DNA of 7,302 nt from Pollutimonas sp036675955 (GCA_036675955.1 JAKFDW010000350.1:1-7302), one strand, 5' to 3'. Numbered from the stretch's first letter, positions 1-6,252 are shown. Notes: generated by a model not told the origin, from the letters alone. Numbers and translations: made by a program.

Positions 1-284
1 CTCCCGCCGATGGCGAAGTAATGAAGCTGCAAATCAAGGTCAGCGAATCGGGTATCATTGAAGATGCACGCTTCAAAACGTATGGTTGCGGTTCAGCAAT
101 TGCCTCGAGCTCGCTCGTTACCGAGTGGATCAAGGGGAAGACACTGGATCAAGCAATGGAAATCCGCAATACGCACATTGCCCAGGAACTTGCTTTACCG
201 CCCGTAAAGATTCACTGTTCCATCCTTGCCGAAGATGCCATCAAGGCGGCGGTCAGGAACTACAAGGAAAAGCACCAGGACTAA
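1..284 (+). CDS. iscU: IscU iron-sulfur cluster scaffold protein (5' truncated by window edge)
   Basis: Cytosolic scaffold on which the cysteine desulfurase IscS assembles Fe-S clusters before transfer to target proteins. Only the C-terminal two thirds is present. The frame is already open at base 3, so the ATG at 21 is internal and corresponds to Met41 of E. coli IscU. Seen: the YGCG motif (Cys63 equivalent, bases 87-89), the following SAIASSS stretch, the PPVKIHCSILAEDAIKAA block with His105/Cys106 equivalents (Cys at 216-218), and a C-terminus of normal length. Cys106 is the usual persulfide acceptor. Odd: where the family has APACGDVM, this protein reads PADGEVM, so the Cys37 ligand is Asp and the Asp39 position is Glu. 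The stop is 2 nt before iscA, indicating one transcript. Family assignment is very secure; normal function is less certain because of the substitutions. Confidence 0.95.
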   Translation, partial: PADGEVMKLQIKVSESGIIEDARFKTYGCGSAIASSSLVTEWIKGKTLDQAMEIRNTHIAQELALPPVKIHCSILAEDAIKAAVRNYKEKHQD

Positions 285-286
285 TC

Positions 287-610
287 ATGGGAATTACGCT
301 TACACAACAAGCGGCTGACCATATCAGCCGGTATATCGAGAAACGTGGCAAGGGGCTGGGCTTGCGCCTGGGCGTTCGGACGACCGGATGCTCCGGCATG
401 GCCTACAAGCTCGAATACGTCGACGAACCCGCCGCCGGAGACCAAGTCGTCGAGCAATTCGGCGTCAAGGTCTTTATCGACCCGAAAAGCTTGCCGTTTC
501 TGGAAGGGACGCAGCTGGACTACGGCCGCGAAGGCCTCAACGAAGGCTTCAAGTTTTCCAATCCGAACGAAAAGGCCACTTGCGGCTGCGGCGAGTCCTT
601 CACGGTCTGA
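287..610 (+). CDS. iscA: IscA A-type iron-sulfur carrier protein
   Basis: Cytosolic A-type carrier that accepts Fe-S clusters or iron and delivers them to apo-proteins, mainly for 4Fe-4S enzymes. The product is 107 residues, the usual IscA length. The three conserved cysteines are present: Cys35 in TTGCSGMAY, and Cys99 and Cys101 in the C-terminal CGCGESF motif. The start is the ATG at 287, with CAGGA at 276-280 giving a 6-nt spacing. It lies 2 nt after the iscU stop, so the two are co-transcribed and probably translationally coupled. A larger open frame beginning at 86 overlaps iscU out of frame and is only an artificial upstream extension of this gene. The close paralogue ErpA has a similar fold, but adjacency to iscU favours IscA. 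The expected hscB does not follow. Confidence 0.96.
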   Translation: MGITLTQQAADHISRYIEKRGKGLGLRLGVRTTGCSGMAYKLEYVDEPAAGDQVVEQFGVKVFIDPKSLPFLEGTQLDYGREGLNEGFKFSNPNEKATCGCGESFTV

Positions 611-654
611 CGGGCCGGGCTGGACGTATGATCCATTAAAGTAGTCCCGTCATA

Positions 655-680
655 TTCAGTAAGCCTGGCTCGGGTATAGT
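655..680 (+). promoter_or_regulatory. Candidate sigma70 promoter for the methylglyoxal-synthase-like gene
   Basis: The hexamer TATAGT at 675-680 matches the -10 consensus at 5 of 6 positions. It would start transcription near base 687, about 24 nt before the ATG at 711. The upstream element is poor: TTCAGT at 655-660 matches the -35 consensus only partly and the spacer is short at 14 nt. If real, it would let the downstream gene be expressed separately from isc. Inferred from sequence only. Confidence 0.3.
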
Positions 681-710
681 GATTGAACCTATCAATTTTC
701 TGTCTCGAGC

Positions 711-1592
711 ATGCCCAACACTACTTTACGCTTCGGATTGGCGGCAAATCGCCTACACCACGAAACTTACGGCGCCGCAATCTTTGAATGGCTGGAACGC
801 TCGGCTGCCGGCATACGCCAGCTTGGCATCGAACTGCACACCGTAGGGCGTACTTACGATGCCATCCAGCGTTCCGATCTGCTGGAAGCCTATCCAGGCC
901 TGATTCGCTATCCATACGGCCGCGAGGGCGGTCTCATGAAGCTCGTGGCAAGGGTTACCGAGGGTCGCGATGGTGCGGCGCCCTTTGATGGCGCTTTTTA
1001 TCTTATTGATCCGGTCGATCCATCCTCCATTTTTCCTGAGGCCTTGGCGTTGAAGCGTCAATGCATCACGCACGGCCGTCCCTTCGTCTCGACGCTCATG
1101 GGCGCCATCGAATGGATTGAAGTCGAGCGCCTTTCGGCGGGATTCGAACCCGACCCCGCCTTGCAGGCCATGTTCGACTTTCCCAACCAGACGCTGGCCA
1201 TGATTGCCCACGATGCCTTGAAGGATCAGATGGTCCAGTTCGCCAGTGCGCACTTTGACCTGCTGTCCCGTTTTGCTACCCGTGTGGGTACGGGGACGAC
1301 CAGTTCGCGTCTTAATGAGCTGGCCTGGTCTCGCGGCTGGCCTAGTGGGAAGCCATGGGTGCAGGCTTACTTGAGCGGTCCGTTGGGCGGCGATGCGCAG
1401 ATTGCGGAGCTGGTGCTCGAACATCGCTGCCAGCGCGTCATTTTCTTTGAAGACCCGCATGTCGCGCGCCAGCACGAAGCCGATATCCAGTTGCTGGAGC
1501 GGGCAGTGCGCGTGGTTACCGACAAGGCCAGTTGTATTGCCTCGCCGGCTGTCGCCCATAAGTGGGCGACAGCCATGATGCATCTTGTTTGA
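711..1592 (+). CDS. mgsA: Tandem-domain methylglyoxal synthase-like protein
   Basis: Methylglyoxal synthase converts dihydroxyacetone phosphate to methylglyoxal and phosphate, a cytosolic bypass that relieves sugar-phosphate build-up. The usual enzyme is about 150 residues with one domain; this protein has 293. The C-terminal half (about 161-292) carries the whole family signature: His167-Asp168 and Lys171 in IAHDALK, the phosphate-binding GTGTT at 193-197, the catalytic Asp228 in SGPLGGD, and Asp248, His255 and Asp258 in FFEDPHVARQHEAD. The N-terminal half (about 5-140) aligns with it in outline (FGLAANRLHHE for the HD motif, YGREGGLMKLVARV for GPLGGDAQIAELV, FYLIDP for FFEDP) but lacks the HD pair and the catalytic Asp, so it looks like a degenerate copy with a structural or regulatory role. 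There is no good Shine-Dalgarno sequence before 711. The gene lies 100 nt after iscA and is convergent with lysS. Catalysis by the second domain is inferred. Confidence 0.85.
   Translation: MPNTTLRFGLAANRLHHETYGAAIFEWLERSAAGIRQLGIELHTVGRTYDAIQRSDLLEAYPGLIRYPYGREGGLMKLVARVTEGRDGAAPFDGAFYLIDPVDPSSIFPEALALKRQCITHGRPFVSTLMGAIEWIEVERLSAGFEPDPALQAMFDFPNQTLAMIAHDALKDQMVQFASAHFDLLSRFATRVGTGTTSSRLNELAWSRGWPSGKPWVQAYLSGPLGGDAQIAELVLEHRCQRVIFFEDPHVARQHEADIQLLERAVRVVTDKASCIASPAVAHKWATAMMHLV
1547..1590 (+). terminator. Hairpin inside the 3' end of the mgsA-like gene, terminator-like
   Basis: A perfect 12-bp inverted repeat (arms 1547-1558 and 1563-1574, GGCTGTCGCCCA and its complement) encloses a 4-base TAAG loop. 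It is followed after nine bases by CTTGTTT at 1584-1590, a weak T tract. The arms lie in the last codons of the gene, ending 15 bases before its TGA at 1590-1592. Stem strength and position at the meeting point of two convergent genes fit a transcription terminator. The interrupted T tract makes termination on the + strand plausible rather than certain. On the - strand the same stem has no T tract after it. Confidence 0.55.
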
Positions 1593-1610
1593 AGCTCGCG
1601 CCGCGACGCA

Positions 1611-1646
1611 CGCCTGATTCCGCAGGCGGCGTTCGGTTACACCGAA
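1611..1646. repeat. Two small inverted repeats between convergent genes
   Basis: The 60-nt gap between the mgsA-like stop and the lysS stop holds a 6-bp stem CGCCTG/CAGGCG (1611-1616 and 1623-1628, 6-nt loop) and a 6-bp stem TTCGGT/ACCGAA (1632-1637 and 1641-1646, 3-nt loop). Neither is followed by a T run on the lysS strand, so they are at best weak or Rho-assisted ends for the lysS transcript. Confidence 0.3.
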
Positions 1647-1652
1647 AATGCG

Positions 1653-3173
1653 CTAGTCTTCCTTGCGCAGATGCGGGAACAGAATGACGTCGCGGATACT
1701 GGCGCTGTCGGTCAGCAGCATGACCAGCCGGTCGATACCGATGCCGCAGCCGCCCGTGGGAGGCATGCCATATTCCAGCGCGCGGATGTAGTCGGCATCG
1801 TAGAACATGGCTTCCTCGTCGCCGGCGTCTTTGGCTTCCACCTGGGCCAGGAAGCGCGCGGCCTGATCCTCGGGATCGTTCAACTCCGAAAAGCCGTTGG
1901 CGATTTCGCGCCCGGTCATGAAGAGCTCGAAGCGCTCGGTAATGCCTTCCTGTGTGTCGGACGCCCGGGCAAGAGGTGACACCTCGACCGGGTAGTCGAT
2001 GATGTAGGTCGGATTCCACAGCTTGGCTTCGGCCGTTTCTTCGAACAAGGCCAATTGCAGGGCGCCGATGGCGGCACGCGAAAGTACGGGGCCGTTGACA
2101 TCGGCTCCCACGCGTTTTAGTTCAGTGCGCAAGAAGTCTTCATCGCGCAATTGCGCTTCGGTATAACCCGGTGCGTACTTCAGGATGGCCTGGACGATGG
2201 TCAAGCGATCGAACGGCTGAGTAAGGTCCACCGTTTTTTCTTGATAAGTCAGCACCGCGCTGCCTGTGGCGGCAATAGCCGCTTCGCGTATCAGTGACTC
2301 GGTGAAGTCCATGAGCCAGCGGTAATCGGTGTAGGCCGCATAGAACTCCATCATGGTGAATTCAGGATTATGGCGGGGGCTGACACCTTCATTGCGGAAG
2401 TTCCGGTTGACTTCGAATACGCGATCGAAGCCGCCCACGACCAGGCGCTTCAGGTAGAGCTCCGGCGCAATGCGCAGATACATCTCCATGTCCAGGGCAT
2501 TGTGATGCGTGACAAACGGCTTGGCGGCCGCGCCTCCGGGTATGGGGTGCAGCATGGGCGTTTCGACTTCCAGAAAGCCCGCATCGAGCATGAACTGGCG
2601 GATACTGCCCATGGCCTTGCTGCGCGCGACAAAGGTACGGCGCGTTTCTTCCGTCATGATCAGATCGACATAGCGCTGGCGGTAACGCAATTCCTGGTCG
2701 GCCACTCCGTGGAACTTGTCGGGCAAGGGGCGCAGCGACTTGCTGAGCAGGCGCACGGCCGTCGCGTGCACGGACAGTTCGCCCTTGTTCGTCTTGAATA
2801 CGGTGCCTTCTATGCCAAGAATGTCGCCGATATCCCAGGTCTTGAACTGGGCGTAGACGTCTTCGCCGACAGTATTTCTGTCCAGGAATATCTGGATGCG
2901 TCCTGTGCTGTCCTGCAGGGTGGCGAAGCTGGCCTTGCCCATGACGCGCTTGAGCATCATGCGCCCGGCCACCGCCACATGCTTGGCGATCTCCGCCAAT
3001 GCCTCTTTCTCGAGACCGTCGTAATCGGAATGCAGCGCCGCAGCGTTGCTGTCGGGCCGGAAGTCGTTGGGATAGGCTACGCCGCAAGCGCGCAATTTTG
3101 CCAGTTTGCCGCGGCGTTCCGCGATCAGGTGATTCTCGTCGATGGCAAGTGGGGATGGCGTAGGTTCGTTCAT
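1653..3173 (-). CDS. lysS: Lysine--tRNA ligase, class II
   Basis: Charges tRNA-Lys with lysine using ATP in the cytosol. The product is 506 residues, like E. coli LysS (505). From the ATG at 3173 the order is a charged N-terminal helix region, an OB-fold anticodon-binding domain (about 66-145, including GKASFATLQDSTGRIQIF), then the class II catalytic core. That core has motif 1 near 190-206 (GSIRQFMLDAGFLEVETPM), motif 2 at about 253-278 (FEVNRNFRNEGVSPRHNPEF) and motif 3 at about 474-488 (GGCGIGIDRLVMLL, with the conserved Arg). Start choice: a TTG at 3188 overlapping the SDR stop would add five residues, but the ATG fits the family better. Neither start has a clear Shine-Dalgarno sequence, so translation may depend on ribosomes finishing the SDR gene, whose stop lies 11 nt upstream. 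Last gene of the prfB-SDR-lysS cluster. Confidence 0.97.
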   Translation of the reverse strand: MNEPTPSPLAIDENHLIAERRGKLAKLRACGVAYPNDFRPDSNAAALHSDYDGLEKEALAEIAKHVAVAGRMMLKRVMGKASFATLQDSTGRIQIFLDRNTVGEDVYAQFKTWDIGDILGIEGTVFKTNKGELSVHATAVRLLSKSLRPLPDKFHGVADQELRYRQRYVDLIMTEETRRTFVARSKAMGSIRQFMLDAGFLEVETPMLHPIPGGAAAKPFVTHHNALDMEMYLRIAPELYLKRLVVGGFDRVFEVNRNFRNEGVSPRHNPEFTMMEFYAAYTDYRWLMDFTESLIREAAIAATGSAVLTYQEKTVDLTQPFDRLTIVQAILKYAPGYTEAQLRDEDFLRTELKRVGADVNGPVLSRAAIGALQLALFEETAEAKLWNPTYIIDYPVEVSPLARASDTQEGITERFELFMTGREIANGFSELNDPEDQAARFLAQVEAKDAGDEEAMFYDADYIRALEYGMPPTGGCGIGIDRLVMLLTDSASIRDVILFPHLRKED

Positions 3174-3184
3174 TATGTATGGTT

Positions 3185-3934
3185 TCAAGCGTGATTTCGG
3201 ATATCGTCGAGCACAGTGGTGCCGAAGTTGTCGTCTGCCAGGTAGCGCAGGATTTTTTCGGCTACGGCAGTGGGGGATGACAGCTGACCCTGCTCGTGCA
3301 TCTGGGCGAAGCGTTCCACATTGGGAAACTGGCTGGCGTCGCTGCTTCGTATTTTTTCCTGCATCCCGGTGTCGACGACGCCGGGTGCGAGCGAGGCAAC
3401 CCGCAGGCCGTGATTCTCGGCGTTCAACACCTGCGTGTAGTGATCCAATGCCGCTTTCGTCGCGCAGTATACGCCCCAGCCGGGCATGGGGTTGCGGCCC
3501 GCACCCGACGAAACATTGAGTATGCGGCGGTCGGCCGCGGCCGGTGTGGCGCGCAGAAAGGCCGCAGTCAGCACAATGACGCTTGTTACGTTAAGGTCGA
3601 ATGCGCGCGCAACAGCCCGGGCATCGGTCAGGTCGTGCGCCTGGTTTATGGGTTCGACCGTGCCGGCGTTGTTGATCAGCAGATAGCGCTGCGCCTGCTG
3701 CGGGAGGCCGGCCATGACTGTCTCGGCGCACGCCTGTGCTGCAGCCGGGTCCGACAGGTCGGCCTGGACCTGCTGCAGCGTGGCGCCGCAGGCCGAAGCT
3801 TGCCGGCCAAGTTCGGCGTTGTCGCTGCGCGCAATGCTGACCAGATGTGTGCCCGGCTTCAGCAGGCCCGCGGCCAGTGCGTGGCCCAGGCCGCGGGAGG
3901 CGCCGGTGACAATGGCGACAGTGGATGCTTCCAT
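3185..3934 (-). CDS. SDR family NAD(P)-dependent oxidoreductase
   Basis: Classical short-chain dehydrogenase/reductase, 249 residues, a normal length. Rossmann-fold landmarks are all present: the cofactor loop TGASRGLG at 10-17, the NNAG motif at 88-91, and the catalytic Asn115, Ser142/Ser143, Tyr156 and Lys160 (YCATK), followed by LAPGVVDTGM near 182. Arg in the glycine loop and the IARSD segment after the second strand suggest NADP(H). The overall pattern, with a short C-terminal region, resembles benzil/sepiapterin-reductase-like members, but the substrate cannot be read from sequence. Start: the ATG at 3934 has AAGGGG at 3942-3947 with ideal 7-nt spacing. An ATG at 3940 would overlap the prfB stop as ATGA but lies only 1 nt from that ribosome site. 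Either way it is tightly coupled to prfB upstream and lysS downstream. Confidence 0.9.
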   Translation of the reverse strand: MEASTVAIVTGASRGLGHALAAGLLKPGTHLVSIARSDNAELGRQASACGATLQQVQADLSDPAAAQACAETVMAGLPQQAQRYLLINNAGTVEPINQAHDLTDARAVARAFDLNVTSVIVLTAAFLRATPAAADRRILNVSSGAGRNPMPGWGVYCATKAALDHYTQVLNAENHGLRVASLAPGVVDTGMQEKIRSSDASQFPNVERFAQMHEQGQLSSPTAVAEKILRYLADDNFGTTVLDDIRNHA

Positions 3935-3936
3935 GT

Positions 3937-5041
3937 TCATACCCCTTGTTTGAGGCTGGCTTGGATGAAAGGGTCCAGATCGCCGTCCAGCACTTTCTGG
4001 GTATTGGATATCTCTACGTTGGTGCGCAGGTCTTTGATGCGGCTTTGGTCGAGTACATAGGACCGGATCTGGTGGCCCCAGCCGACGTCTGTCTTGGAAT
4101 CTTCCATTTTCTGCTGCTCGGCCATGCGGTTGCGCATTTCGAGTTCGTACAAACGCGACTTGAGCATCTGCATGGCCTCGGCACGGTTGCGATGCTGCGA
4201 TCTATCGTTCTGGCACTGCACGACGATACCGGTAGGCATGTGGGTCAGGCGGACTGCCGAGTCGGTCTTGTTGATGTGCTGGCCCCCGGCGCCGCTGGCG
4301 CGATAGGTATCTACGCGCAAGTCGGCCGGATTCACTTCGATCTCGACGGAGTCGTCCACTTCGGGGTAGACGAACACGCTGGCAAAAGAAGTATGGCGTC
4401 CATTTGCGGAATCGAAGGGACTCTTGCGCACAAGGCGGTGTACGCCGGTTTCGGTGCGCAGGAAGCCAAATGCATAGTCGCCCATGATCTTGATGGTGGC
4501 CGATTTGATGCCCGCGACTTCACCGTCGGACTCTTCAAGGACTTCGACCTTGAAATCCTTGCGCTCGCAATAGCGCAGGTATTGGCGCAGCAGTATGGAA
4601 GCCCAGTCTTGCGCTTCGGTGCCGCCGGCGCCGGCCTGGATGTCCATGAAACAGTTCAAGGGGTCGGCGGGATTCGAGAACATGCGCCTGAACTCGAGAT
4701 CTTCGAGGCGCGTCCCGAGTGCTTCGATATCATTTTCGATGGCCAGCAGTGTTGCCTCGTCATCGTCTTCGGCAGCCATGTCGAACAGCTCTTGAGCGTC
4801 GGTCAGGCCAATGCCGATTTCGGTGAGAGTATGGACTGTGTTTTCCAGGCTTTTCTTTTCGCGGCCCAGCTCTTGCGCGTGCTTTGGGTCATTCCAGACC
4901 TCTGCGCTTTCGAGTTCGGCGTTTACAACTTGCAGGCGTTCAGACTTGGCATCGTAGTCAAAGATACCCCCGTAGCGCCAGCTGGCGGTCCGCATAATCT
5001 TGCAGGCGGGCGGCGAGTTGGTTTTGACGTTCGGCTTCCAT
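3937..5041 (-). CDS. prfB: Peptide chain release factor 2 (programmed +1 frameshift)
   Basis: Recognises UGA and UAA stop codons in the ribosome and triggers peptide release. Translation starts at the ATG at 5041, with AGGA at 5048-5051 and 6-nt spacing, and reads 27 codons ending RGYL up to an in-frame TGA at 4960-4958. The ribosome must slip +1 on CTT (base 4960 skipped) to continue with DYDAK at 4959 and end at 3937. The product is 367 residues against 365 in E. coli. Seen: the SPF stop-codon-reading tripeptide at 207-209, the catalytic GGQ at 252-254 in SGAGGQH, and the family block DIQAGAGGTEAQDW. Ala248 occupies the position of E. coli K-12 Thr246, as in most bacteria. A continuous frame extending up to 5136 is an artefact, because its part upstream of the shift is out of the real frame. 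The stop lies next to or overlaps the SDR start. Confidence 0.97.
4957..4972 (-). promoter_or_regulatory. RF2 programmed +1 frameshift site
   Basis: On the - strand the sequence reads CGGGGGTATCTTTGAC. A GGGGG Shine-Dalgarno-like run lies 3 nt before the slippery CTT codon, which is followed by the in-frame TGA and a C. This is essentially the E. coli prfB recoding element, with only the base before the G run different. When RF2 is scarce the ribosome pauses at TGA, slips forward one base and makes full-length RF2; when RF2 is plentiful a 27-residue peptide is released. The feedback loop is established for the family; its use here is inferred from near identity. Confidence 0.95.
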
Positions 5042-5062
5042 AACTTTTCCTGAATGTGTTGA

Positions 5063-5080
5063 ACTTGCGGTGACGCAAGT
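5063..5080. repeat. Inverted repeat in the prfB leader / divergent spacer
   Basis: A perfect 7-bp palindromic pair, ACTTGCG and CGCAAGT, with a 4-nt GTGA loop, lies 22 nt upstream of the prfB ATG and within its predicted 5' leader. No T tract follows on either strand, so it is not a simple terminator. It could be a hairpin in the leader or an operator site. No function can be assigned. Confidence 0.4.
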
Positions 5081-5095
5081 GAGGGTGAACCGAAT

Positions 5096-5101
5096 ATTTT
5101 A
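5096..5101 (-). promoter_or_regulatory. Candidate -10 element for the prfB-SDR-lysS cluster
   Basis: On the - strand TAAAAT matches the -10 consensus at 5 of 6 positions. Transcription would begin near 5089, giving a leader of just under 50 nt that contains the inverted repeat at 5063-5080. I see no convincing -35 hexamer at 16-18 nt spacing, so confidence is low. Confidence 0.3.
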
Positions 5102-5115
5102 CCTTGTGCGAAGCG

Positions 5116-5121
5116 TAGAAT
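5116..5121 (+). promoter_or_regulatory. Candidate -10 element for the TDT transporter gene
   Basis: TAGAAT matches the -10 consensus at 5 of 6 positions and would give a leader of roughly 27 nt before the ATG at 5155. No good -35 hexamer is visible. It would be back to back with the prfB promoter candidate in the same 113-nt spacer. Confidence 0.25.
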
Positions 5122-5154
5122 GCGGCTTATCGCCAAGAACAGGCCGAATTACGC

Positions 5155-6252
5155 ATGAAAACAATAGATTCCCCAATAGTCCCCGGGCATACTGCCTTGT
5201 CTGCCGCCGCGCCGGAAAGCCGTAGCAAGATGGCGGCCGCGCTGATTGGCATGTCGCCGGCGAACTTCGGCATGGTCATGGCGACCGGTATCGTGTCCCT
5301 GGCCGCCTATGCCTTGGGCTATGCCTCGGTTGCCGTGTGGATGCTCTGGCTGAACACGGGCTTGTACGGTATTTTGTGGGTATTGACGGTGTTGCGCGCC
5401 GTCCTGTATCCGCGCGCCGTTTTGGGCGACCTGCTGGACCACCTTCGGGCGCCTGGCTTCTTCACGACGGTCGCGGCCACCTCCATTCTGGCCTGCCAGT
5501 TCATGGTGCTGGCCCACGATACCCGTGTCGGCTTGGTTCTGTGGGCCATCGCCGTGTTCTTGTGGTTTGTCTTTACCTACTGGATATTTACGGCGCTGAC
5601 GGTCAAGCGCGACAAGCCCGCGCTTGACCGAGGCATAAACGGCGGCTGGCTGTTGGCGGTGGTGGCGACCCAATCGATAGCGGTGAGCAGCGCATTGCTT
5701 GCCGCGGTCAGCGCCCAGCCTTATAGGCTTGAACTCAATTTCCTGGCCTTGTCCATGTGGCTTTGGGGCGGCATGCTTTATATATGGATGATGTCGCTGA
5801 TCTTCTATCGCTATACCTACTTCCGGCTGGCGCCGGACGATCTTACGCCGCCGTACTGGATAAATATGGGCGCCATGGCGATTTCAACGCTGGCGGGTTC
5901 ATTGCTGGTGGCGAACTCGGCCGATGCGCCGTATCTGATTTCCTTGCTGCCATTTTTGAAGGGTTTCACCATTTTCTACTGGGCTACAGGCACCTGGTGG
6001 ATACCCATGCTGCTGATACTGGGCGTGTGGCGCTACGTTTACAGGCGCTTTCCGCTGCGCTATGACCCGCTGTACTGGGGCGCGGTATTTCCATTGGGCA
6101 TGTATGCCGCCAGTACGTGGCAGCTCAATGCCGCAATGGGATTCGATTTCCTGAACGCCGTGCCCGCACTGTTCTTCTTCGTCGCGGTATTCGCGTGGAG
6201 CCTGGCGTTTATTGGAATGCTGCGGCGTGTTTTCAGAGTGCTTATTCCTTGA
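5155..6252 (+). CDS. TDT family (TehA/SLAC1-like) inner-membrane transporter
   Basis: Predicted inner-membrane protein of 365 residues in the tellurite-resistance/dicarboxylate transporter (TDT) superfamily, which includes TehA, the yeast malate permease Mae1 and plant SLAC1 anion channels. About ten hydrophobic segments can be drawn: near 37-55, 58-80, 101-121, 125-149, 163-185, 194-218, 236-254, 265-291, 305-323 and 335-357. This matches the ten-helix fold. The first segment NFGMVMATGIVSLA and the TPPYWINMGAMAISTLAG stretch near 231-248 are typical of the family. The N-terminal 30 residues are polar and cytosolic-looking, with no signal peptide. Substrate is not readable; an anion or C4-dicarboxylate is likelier than tellurite, and related family members also export sulfite. 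A weak AGG lies 11 nt before the ATG. It diverges from prfB, and its 3' end overlaps the ABC permease gene on the opposite strand by 11 bp. Confidence 0.87.
   Translation: MKTIDSPIVPGHTALSAAAPESRSKMAAALIGMSPANFGMVMATGIVSLAAYALGYASVAVWMLWLNTGLYGILWVLTVLRAVLYPRAVLGDLLDHLRAPGFFTTVAATSILACQFMVLAHDTRVGLVLWAIAVFLWFVFTYWIFTALTVKRDKPALDRGINGGWLLAVVATQSIAVSSALLAAVSAQPYRLELNFLALSMWLWGGMLYIWMMSLIFYRYTYFRLAPDDLTPPYWINMGAMAISTLAGSLLVANSADAPYLISLLPFLKGFTIFYWATGTWWIPMLLILGVWRYVYRRFPLRYDPLYWGAVFPLGMYAASTWQLNAAMGFDFLNAVPALFFFVAVFAWSLAFIGMLRRVFRVLIP

Noticed and set aside
86..610. A 174-codon frame that ends as IscA but starts inside iscU
   Set aside because: The first 67 codons are an out-of-frame shadow of iscU. 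The ATG at 287 with its ribosome site gives the standard 107-residue IscA.
608..652. Inverted repeat TGACGGG/CCCGTCA just after iscA as a terminator
   Set aside because: The 7-bp arms are perfect, but the loop is 31 nt and no T run follows, so the stem is weak and could be chance.
753..1583. Open frame of 276 codons on the - strand opposite the mgsA-like gene
   Set aside because: The + strand protein has clear family motifs; the antisense translation has none.
2370..3194. Open frame of 274 codons on the + strand opposite lysS
   Set aside because: It mirrors conserved lysyl-tRNA synthetase sequence, has no recognisable domain and arises from codon bias.
3925..5043. Open frame of 372 codons on the + strand, covering all of prfB in antisense
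   Set aside because: The opposite strand encodes an unmistakable RF2 throughout. The antisense product has no recognisable motifs, and such frames are common opposite GC-rich genes.
5149..5673. Open frame of 174 codons on the - strand opposite the start of the TDT transporter
   Set aside because: Its translation is low-complexity (rich in Gln, Arg, Gly, His) and lies against conserved transmembrane coding sequence; no independent support.
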